Below are positions 56,863-64,000 of a stretch of DNA of 64,000 nt, in pieces (the stretch's first letter is position 1; every line of letters starts with the position of its first letter). The notes below the pieces were generated by a model. It saw only the letters and a list, made by a program, of their open reading frames with translations, had not been told where the DNA came from and searched no databases. Source of the DNA: Rhexocercosporidium sp. MPI-PUGE-AT-0058 (Eukaryota > Ascomycota > Leotiomycetes > Helotiales); NCBI GenBank assembly GCA_020746875.1, contig JAGTJL010000022.1, positions 558,001 through 622,000 of the forward strand. The letters are read 5' to 3'. The translations under genes and the position numbers were made by a program.

Positions 56863-58678
56863 ACGTCGAGCACCCCCATTCCGCCTGCGTCGCGTAATTC
56901 AGCACTTTCTATTTAACACTTAATAACTCTACGCTACGTTAACTTCTATATAAGAAATTTTAGAATCGGAATCTCTTGCTATTTCTGATTCTACAGATAT
57001 AATTTGACAATCTCTAGCTATAATTTGAGCCTCTTGAATAGCACGTATTATCGCAAACTTAGAATTTGGACTAGTTTGCACTTTCCTTCTTTTCCTCGGC
57101 TTTAATTGCTTTAACCTTTTTTCTAACTCTCTAATTCTTATATTTGCTTTTCTTAATTCGTAATCCTTTTTATTAATTCCTTTTATAATTTTCCTAAAGA
57201 GTAAACGTTACGTTAAAAGCTAATTATATAATCCGCTCGCTAACGTACGGATTTGTGCATAGAAGTCTTTCTTAGCTTTAAGAGTCTATAATTAAATAGA
57301 AGTGCTAAAAGGCTCCGGAGAAAGTATTAGTATTCTCTGAGGCTCTTAAAGAGCTAGTTCTGACGATTTATTACTATTTCCTAGTAATAATAAGCTTATT
57401 AAGGGTTTAGTTATAAATACCAGCTATAATCTATTAGTTCTCTACTTAGATTTAATCTTAGAAGAAGTGATAGTTTCTTAACGTGCTTTATAATAGTAAA
57501 CAAAGAAATTGCGCTTATTAATTAGTATATAATCAATTAAAGAACTTAATTTATAAAGTTCCTTTCGGTAAGCACGCTTTAAAGTAAAGAAAATTATCAA
57601 ATCTAAGGGTTGCAAGACGTATGACGTATATATAAGCAAATATAATAAGAAGATATTATATTTAACGCACTTCTAAAAGAATTCCGTCGTCTTATAGCTC
57701 TCGTAGTCGTCTAAGATAAGGAGTCTTGTTAAACGATTACGTAGTTGCGTTTAAGAGATAAACACCTTCTTTAGCTATTTAAGAGCGGTTTCGTCGGTCG
57801 TCTACTTATTATTAATTATAGTGAAGTGCTAATTATCGAATATATTTAATTAAGACGGAAATTATTATTGCTGCACCGATTTTCCTTTATATATTATTAA
57901 AAGTTATATAGAAACCCTTATTATAAAGATGCATTTAATAATTGACGTTTAAGTACGTGAGCCTAGTTATTTTCTTTAAATCTTGCGCTTTTAAGCGTGC
58001 CTTATAACAAATCCATTTAGACCGTAGCCTTTTATAATACCGGTCTCGTTTATATTCTATTATTAATTAGCTGAAATAATCTTAATAGCCGGAATTTCTA
58101 ATTTTTAGAATCAAAACTTAATAACTTCGGAATAAGCGCCGTTGACACATATAGAATTAACTTATATTTGCCTTTTCGTCTTCAGAATAAGATTCCGTGC
58201 CAAAAACTTATAAATTCAGTATCTTCCGAGTGGTGAATAGTCTCTTTAAAGTGCTAAAAGCCTCTCTCCAAAAACCTTGATCTATACATACGTAACTCTA
58301 CGACCGAGAGACTCCTAAGTCAGAATCTAATTAGTCAATAGACTCTCTACTACCGTAAATAGCCTTTATAAGTGACTAGCACTTTCTCGGTATAACAAAG
58401 TCGTTGTGTTGCAGCCACGAAGTGTAGACCTTGGAATACCTTACTTAAGCGATGCTTTTCGTAAAGACTTGCTATTTGCGATCTCTGCAAGCGCACATAT
58501 AATATCGTACTCGGTATATTAAGGCTTCATAATGAGGACAAGTCGCATTCCAAATTTGAAAAGAATTAATCAAAGAATCAAAGAGTAATTAATTATTTAA
58601 GTTAGTGGGTAAATATGGCGGTGAGTTAAGCGAGGTAGGCGGAATAGGGGGGGTGGGCGGAATGGGGGTGCTCGACGT
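56863..58678 (-). mobile_element. Fot1/pogo-type DNA transposon, 1,816 bp
   Basis: Perfect 23-bp terminal inverted repeats starting ACGTCGAGCACCCCCATTCC, flanked by TA on both sides (56861-56862, 58679-58680), the pogo/Tc1-mariner target. The right end has an extra internal copy of the GGCGGAAT block. The interior is AT-shifted and encodes a broken transposase on the minus strand. It inserted in the transporter gene, opposite in direction. Confidence 0.93.
56950..58530 (-). pseudogene. Fot1/pogo transposase relic
   Basis: Minus strand from a Met codon at 58530. N-terminal psq-type helix-turn-helix: YTEYDIICALAEIANSKSLR then KASLK and GIPRSTLRG, with stops at two Trp positions. The DDE region near 57600-57720 reads LLILDDYESYKTTEFF, then KCVKYNIFLL and SYVLQPLDL, the characteristic D-x-H/Y..LPPHTSHxLQPLDL block of Fot1-like enzymes. 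The C-terminal part (near 57300-57480) retains SITKPLMSLLLLENSNKSS. All stops are RIP-type, so it is inactive. Confidence 0.85.
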
Positions 58679-59246
58679 TATTCCAACCCGCCATCAGTGC
58701 CGTCAGTGGATGGTTCAGCAAGAATGGTGGATTGGCATTCGGTATCCTCGCAACAGGCTCTAGTATCGGCGGTATAGTCTTCCCTATCATAGTTACTCGG
58801 CTTTTGGCATCTGTTGGTTACTGCTGGACCATGCGTATCTGCGCCTTCATGATCCTGGGTCTCTTCGTTATCGCCAGCCTGACCATGATATCTCTCTTTC
58901 CTCCTAACTCGCAAGTTATCACACGAGATGAGCTCCTTGCGCCTTTTCATGAACCTGCTTTCATACTGATCATGATTGATTTGGCAATTTTTAATTTTGG
59001 TTTGTTTATCCTAATTGATTATCTCGTTGTGGAGGCAATGGATAGTGGAATGGAATCTTCACTAGCCAATTACTTGGTCGCAATCTTGAATGTTACTAGT
59101 TAATTTTCAACCGTCTCGATCTCCGTTAGATTCGTAAACTAACTAGCATGCTTCACAAGCGAGCTGGAATAAACATGGAAATGGAAATGGTATCAATTGG
59201 AAATAACTTTCCAGCAGCAAGATAGAACTTTGTTCATTAAACAATA

Positions 59247-59268
59247 CCCCCCCCCCCCCCCCCCCCCC
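59247..59268. repeat. Poly(C) tract, 22 bases
   Basis: Uninterrupted run of 22 C just downstream of the stop codon of the sulfate permease (minus strand, so a G tract in its transcript's 3' region). Confidence 0.95.
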
Positions 59269-59284
59269 ATCTCGATCGCGATGA

Positions 59285-61964
59285 TCATCCGGAAAATTGA
59301 GCTTCATCCTGTTCCACAACCGCAAGAGCGGCCTCGACAGCTGCAAAGATATCAACATGGAAGAAAGGTCTATTGACACCATACAAAGGAACAGACTTCC
59401 CGGTCACGGTACCGTTTGCACCAGTTTTCTCATATGCAGGGGCAGCATGTGGAGCCGAATCACTTCTGATCTCGTCGTCTTTGGTCTGGTGTTCGATGTC
59501 ATATTTGGGCTTTTCTTGGCTGTTGATCGTGGAGACTGAATCATCAAAATCGGCAACGCTGATGATAGACTTCCAGTTGAGCTCAAGGCTGTTGGATTTT
59601 GGGTACCCAAATCCGGCACTGGCGAGTGCTCTTCTGGTCCAGCGACTTGTAATGTTTGCGAAGTGCCATCCGACAGTTGCAGGAGAAGCATAGCGGTCGA
59701 GTTGATTGCGGACGTCAACAAGATTCTGAACGGCAGAGACATCGACGTTGTTGACTGCTGAGAAATCAAGAATCACGGCACGAAGGATAGGTAGATGAGT
59801 TCGGACTTCGGCCGGCTGACCTCGTCGAGGTCCAGGGTCATTCCATGGGCGGTCCTAGGAATTGTCAATATCCAGTTTATCCAGCAAACAAGATTAGCAC
59901 TTACACCAAGCTTAGCATAATTATCAAGAGTAGTCCGTCTAGTCTCTTTAAAAATATGCTCCGTGAAGTGCTCCATGTAATGCTGAGAGTTGGGATAGTT
60001 AAAGCCCTCGTTGAAGCGGTAGATGAAGACACCAGGGTGGGGCTGCTTGACTTGAATATCAGGATTCGACCCATCCTTGTGATCGAGCGGTAAGAAAACA
60101 TCTCGTGCTTGACTCAAAGTCGCAGATTGTTCGCTGTCACTGCTACTTGCGTTTCGAGCTTCGAGCTTTGAGACGCTATCTTGAGAAAGTGACTGAACCT
60201 TGGTACGACCGACGAAGCGACCTTTTGCTTTCGATAGACGGAATAACAGGAGGGCACCTGATGCTGCGATCGTGGCGTAGATTCCGTTCTCGATGTTGGT
60301 GAAAAGGGTGACGAAGACACCAAGAAAGAAGATTGGGACTTCAAGTGGCGACACTTCCCAGAATTGATAGACTACGTTTGGTGGGGTAATGAGATCTCCA
60401 ACTGCATGAATAATGACGGCTGCAAGACTGCTCATTGGAATGTAGAAGAACACGGCTGTCAAAGCGTAAAGAGCAAGCAAAACGACGATGGCAGTAAAGA
60501 CACCTGCAAGGGGTGTTCGCACTCCTGCCTTGGACTTGATCGCAGTACGAGAGAATGAGCCAGTGGCGGGATATGCACCGAGGAAGGGACCGAAGACATT
60601 TGTAAATCCAATGGCGACCAATTCCTGGGAAGGGTTGATGGTGTAATTGTTGATGCGACCGAACGATTTGGAAATGGCGATATGTTCGATAAGGAGAACG
60701 ATGATTGTCGCCGGGAGTTCGCTTGCGAAAGCACTGATAGTCCTGGTTTTCATCTTAGGGGCTCCAGCATGTTGGAAGCCTATACCTATGTTAGCGGAGG
60801 AGAACGTCTCAAATTCCGCCATTAATTTACCTCGAGGAACTTTTCCGAGAATTCTGAAGTGAGCTTTCTTGGCATCCTTAATGCCACGATTGACAAGCCA
60901 ACTGATAAGGATATAGAGCAGGAGGACAAAGGCAATTCGAAGAGTAGACAAGAAAAAATATGTCTTCTTTCTGCTTGGGTACCGTCTGGAAAGAAATTCG
61001 AAGCTGAATCGAATGAAGTAAAGGAGGAACAGCGCTGACACTCCCATTGCTGCATCGAGTCTTGCTTTCGGCAAAGCTTTCAGGGTATTAATGAATACCT
61101 CATAGGCAGGTCCACGGTTATTGATACCCGGAATCCCAAGCAATGCCGGGATCTGTCCTACGCCGATTGTGATCGCTGAGCCAGTCATGAAAGCGGTGAT
61201 GGCAGTGAGGGATATCCACTCCACAATCCATCCAATTCTGGCAAGTCCAATGAATAAGACAACACATCCAGAGACGACCGCGAGAGTTCTGGCAATCTCA
61301 ACTGCTTCGATATCTGGATGCGTCTTTTGAACTTTGGTGACAATATTTCCCACGAGCGTAGACATAACTGCAACTGTCTATAGAGGTTGTTAACAAAATT
61401 CGCTTCATGAGAATTGATGGAGGTCACTTACTCCAATCGTGATATCCTTGGAGGTTGCGAAGGCCCAGTACAGAATGAAACCGACGAATGAGGTGTATAA
61501 ACCATATTCGGCCGGAAGCTTTGCCAACAAGGCATACGCCATACCTTGTGGGACAACAACAGCCCCAACAGTGAGACCTGTGAATCATTATTAGCGCGGT
61601 CCCAAGATCAGTGGCACAGGCCAAGTTATTGTCTCTCTTGTCGAAAGGCTTAACTTTGACTTGGATTGTGAAACCTACCTGCGATAAGATCACCCGTGAA
61701 CCATTGCAAATTGTATCTTGAGATCCAATTCAAGAACGGAAATAGACCTTTGAAATATCGCTTGACTGTTTGGCCAGTAGGTGCAATTTCTCTGAGATAT
61801 TCTCCCGCCGTAGGCTCATTCTCAATATAAGTCTCGGCATTCGAAGTCGAGAAAACGGACTCTCCCCTACTAAGAGACTCTGCGGCGGCGTCCTTGCGAT
61901 AGTCGGTCTTGATGAGAAGTCCCTTGGCCAAAGCATGGCCGACCTTGTCACTGGTTGAAGCCAT
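59285..61964 (-). CDS. SulP-family sulfate permease with STAS domain
   Basis: Five exons, complement(59285..59854, 59905..60779, 60831..61377, 61432..61577, 61679..61964), 807 aa; every junction is GT..AG and keeps frame. Plasma-membrane sulfate uptake, proton-coupled, feeding cysteine and methionine synthesis. The start of the membrane domain is NLQWFTGDLIAG then LTVGAVVVPQGMAYALLAKL (the SulP signature GxxxGxxxVPQGMAYA). Later segments: GIPGINNRGPAYEV, NVFGPFLGAYPATGSFSRTA and VVLLALYALTAVFFYIPMSS. The C-terminal STAS domain (from about residue 625) has RAVILDFSAVNNVDVSAVQN. The intron at 60780-60830 is a multiple of three and easily missed. A Ser-rich linker separates TM and STAS parts. 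Length and domains are those of fungal SulP permeases (CYS-14/Sut type). Confidence 0.94.
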
Positions 61965-62874
61965 TTCTTGGACGAAAAAATGTAATTCCAAGAGGTTGAA
62001 TGGCTGCAGTTGCCAATATGGCATGCAATGTAGACCAAGAGCTCTACTTATGTCTCCTTCGAACACAAAGGTCCTAGGGCATCATGGAGGACCCCCATGA
62101 GCTCCATGACCACTCTAGCGGGAACTATGTCTTTTCCTCTCACAGGGCCGATTCATCCCCACTACTTGCCTGATATGATAGCTCCATGGAGCAACATCCG
62201 CTGCATGCCAGTGGGGCAGGATTCCCAAGAACAAAGACGCCACCAATTTGTTTCTGGGGTCCAGCGCAACGAGCAACAAAGAATTCAGATACCAAGCATT
62301 TCCAAGAATGAGACAATCCACGCCAATTCTGACGTCTTAAACCCAAGGATGATACTACATAGGCCGCCTCGTGGTAAGTGGTCAAGGACGCGCCAAGCAA
62401 GCGCCTCTATACTTGGCGCGCCTGCTGCACCAGTAAAGATGCTGAATATTCCCCATGTCTCGGGGACCAGAACAACATCTGGTCCCCAAGATATGTTAGC
62501 TTGTATCAGCTGCAGACTCAAAGTTTAGATATCGACTTGAGTGTCGAATCTTGCCCACGCTCCCCACGCTCATCCCGAGGAGTTTCTTGAATGTGCTGTC
62601 AGAGATATCAGATCTCCTCGCCCAGCCCAGCCCAAGCATTGGCGAGCTCGGCTAGTGGTGAGCACCTGGTGGAACGTAAACCAATCAACACATAAGCTGG
62701 CGTTATCTCAAAGTGCATCAAGCCTTCCTTTATTAGATATTGATAGACATAATAGAGCAATCCGCGGCATCGATGTCGAATCCATCGCGTCGAATATCAA
62801 CAGACAAAGGAATGCTTCTGGAGTCTTTGAAAAAGTCCGCTTCTAGACTTTACAGTTTAAAGTAGCCCCCTGCG
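61965..62874. promoter_or_regulatory. Divergent promoter region, sulfate permease / arrestin gene
   Basis: 910 bp between two outward-facing start codons. It contains a perfect inverted repeat at 62389-62420 (listed separately). Short open frames here have no supported product. No exact ATGGYRYCAT (CYS3/MetR-type) site was seen. Confidence 0.5.
62389..62420. repeat. Perfect 9-bp inverted repeat CGCGCCAAG / CTTGGCGCG
   Basis: Arms 62389-62397 and 62412-62420, 14-bp spacer. Each arm contains TTGGCGCG or its complement, like E2F/MBF-type cell-cycle sites; a factor dimer site or chance are both possible. Confidence 0.6.
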
Positions 62875-64000
62875 ATGAAAGTCACCATTCAGCTAGATCG
62901 GCCTGTGGCTGATCAGCGTCTCCCATTCACATCGATGGATTATGTACGTGGCAATGTTATTCTCAATCTGCATCGTGCCGATGCAGTGTCAAGGATTGTT
63001 ATTGTCCTGTCAGGTTCGGCATCCATCTCGTAATCCACAGCCCTCTCTCATTTGGGATTACATCCAGCAGCTCATAGAGCACATGTCTAATTACCTCTTT
63101 TTAGGAAGTCTAATCAGCAGTGTTGTGGCTGCCGCGACCAATCCTCTAGATGGAACACTGCATGCTTTGAACTCCCACAAGGTATTTTTTCTTTTTCTCA
63201 GCTTCTTCTCCCAATTACCTAAAGAGCAACAATCTGATGTCTTTGCGCAGCTTTTCGAGGCTTGCCAGCCCGTCTTTCCTCCTCAAGACCTGCCCATATC
63301 ATCGAAAGGCTTTTCTCTGCCAAAAGGAACGAGTGCCTTCCCGTTTGCTTTACGCTTTCCAATCCTGTCAACCTGTAGTGATACCAATCATGATTGGATC
63401 AAGCATCTGAACACTAGCTTGCCACCCGTAATGAAAGTTCAGGCCCCTAGCAATGTGGCTAGCGGGGAAGCAAAATACTCACTGAAAGTCAAAGTCGAAC
63501 GACCAGGCAGGTTCAAGGCTGACTTGACTTCTCAGCTAGAGCTGAATTTCCTGCCTCTAGACCCGTCCTTACCGCCTCCAATGCTCAATCCTGTCTCAGC
63601 CAAAACTTCTAGATCGCTGCTCAGGACCTTTTCCGGTTCCAGCCCTCCTTCATCATCACCTCTGTCCAATCGGCTAGACAATAGTGCTGTGATTGTTGAA
63701 GCTTCGTTGCCTTCGCCCACAATACTTCATACCAAGCACCACTTACCATTGAAAATATTTGCTGTCATCAAGTCAACTTCGCGAATCCCAGAGCCGCCCG
63801 TAATTTTAAGGAACATCGTTATATCTCTTCGCACAGAGACCATCGTCACTGTTGGGCCAAACTCGACTTCGTGGCCCGCTTTTCATGAGATCATCAATAT
63901 TCCTGGATTGGATCTCGAGCTTCTCGAGGCACATTTAGGTACAGGAGAGATAGACAGTCATCTCTGGAAGAACGCCATCGTCCCAGAAGTACCGCCAAGC
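62875..64000 (+). CDS. Arrestin-domain protein, 5' part (partial)
   Basis: Exons 62875..63013, 63105..63181, 63251..64000 and beyond; introns GT..AG, 91 and 69 bp, phases consistent; open to the right edge. The N-terminus MKVTIQLDRPVADQRLPFTS then YVRGNVIL and IVIVLSG is the arrestin N-domain pattern (a beta-strand ligand-sheet start with YxxGDxVxG-like segment). HKLFEACQPVFPPQD, then SLPKGTSAFPFALRFP, matches the YPFxFxxP strand of alpha-arrestins. A long Pro/Ser insert follows (about residues 180-250). Alpha-arrestins recruit the Rsp5-type ubiquitin ligase to plasma-membrane transporters; any PY motif would lie beyond the window. It lies head-to-head with a sulfate permease, a plausible but unproven target. 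Confidence 0.8.

Larger units (their letters stand above)
56278..59103 (+). pseudogene. MFS monocarboxylate-transporter-like gene, disrupted
   Basis: ATG at 56278 begins a cytosolic N-terminus (MSCTSSRADSGKLRL..) followed by the DAPDGGLA signature of fungal MCT-type MFS transporters. Damage: TAG replaces the Trp of GGLxAW (about 56434); a splice or frame problem near 56470-56550; a 2-base loss near 56625 between SWIPS and the frame reading LQIFFMFAW; insertion of a pogo element at 56863-58678; and a stop at 59101-59103 that cuts off the last membrane segments. Conserved pieces remain: RYGSRYLIFVGMLLHV, QGVCSAIGVVLI joined across the insertion to FQPAISAVSGWFSKNGG, then GILATGSSIGGIVFPII. Removing the element plus one TA joins these two pieces in frame. 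Confidence 0.88.

Noticed and set aside
57000..58500. A host gene within the transporter locus on the minus strand
   Set aside because: The psq HTH and LQPLDL motifs plus TIR and TA duplication identify a Fot1/pogo transposase.

Overview
The window is nuclear DNA of a filamentous ascomycete (Pezizomycotina; I cannot place it more finely). Genes are interrupted by short introns of 45-91 bp with GT..AG ends. Normal-GC gene segments alternate with very AT-rich blocks, and the decayed repeats differ almost only by C-to-T/G-to-A transitions. In reading frames this shows as Trp or Gln codons turned into stops and Cys into Tyr. That is the signature of repeat-induced point mutation (RIP).

Layout. 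1-4.4 kb: a partial gene at the left edge, an ankyrin-repeat relic, and a three-exon secreted SGNH-hydrolase/fibronectin-III protein. 4.5-35.2 kb: a 30 kb AT-rich island that resolves by target-site duplications (TSDs) into nested transposons. A MITE-like pogo-type element (5399-34679, TA) was split by a Ty3/gypsy element 'A' (5722-34223, 4-bp TSD ATAT). Element A was in turn split by an inverted Ty3/gypsy element 'B' (7993-15936, TSD GCTTA) and by a Ty1/copia element (22528-30496, TSD GTAAC). A nearly unmutated solo LTR of the A family (11613-11893, TSD ATGG) sits inside B, and a second solo LTR (34876-35156, TSD CTAT) lies just outside the pile. Elements B and Copia each carry an antisense accessory reading frame with a Cys-rich segment between pol and the 3' LTR.

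35.3-47.5 kb: a kinase-like gene, a broken RNA-dependent RNA polymerase (RNAi-type RdRP) whose catalytic motif reads DSEGD, a three-exon GH115 alpha-glucuronidase, a RIP-scarred DUF924 relic, an Fe(II)/2-oxoglutarate dioxygenase and a cytochrome P450. 48.2-49.0 kb: an 800-bp non-autonomous hAT element with a perfect 8-bp TSD. 49-51.5 kb: little recognisable.

51.6-64 kb: a Zn2Cys6 regulator divergent from a secreted FAD-dependent lactone-oxidase-like gene; an MFS monocarboxylate-transporter pseudogene split by a 1.8-kb Fot1/pogo transposon; a SulP sulfate permease with a STAS domain; and, divergent from it, the 5' part of an arrestin-domain gene running off the right edge.

How the genes may work together (inference): SGNH esterase and GH115 both suit secreted hemicellulose breakdown. 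P450, dioxygenase, Zn2Cys6 regulator, FAD oxidase and a dead transporter resemble the accessory part of a metabolic cluster, but no backbone synthase is present. The RIP island, the dead RdRP and the several RIP-scarred single-copy relics show a locus shaped by genome defence.
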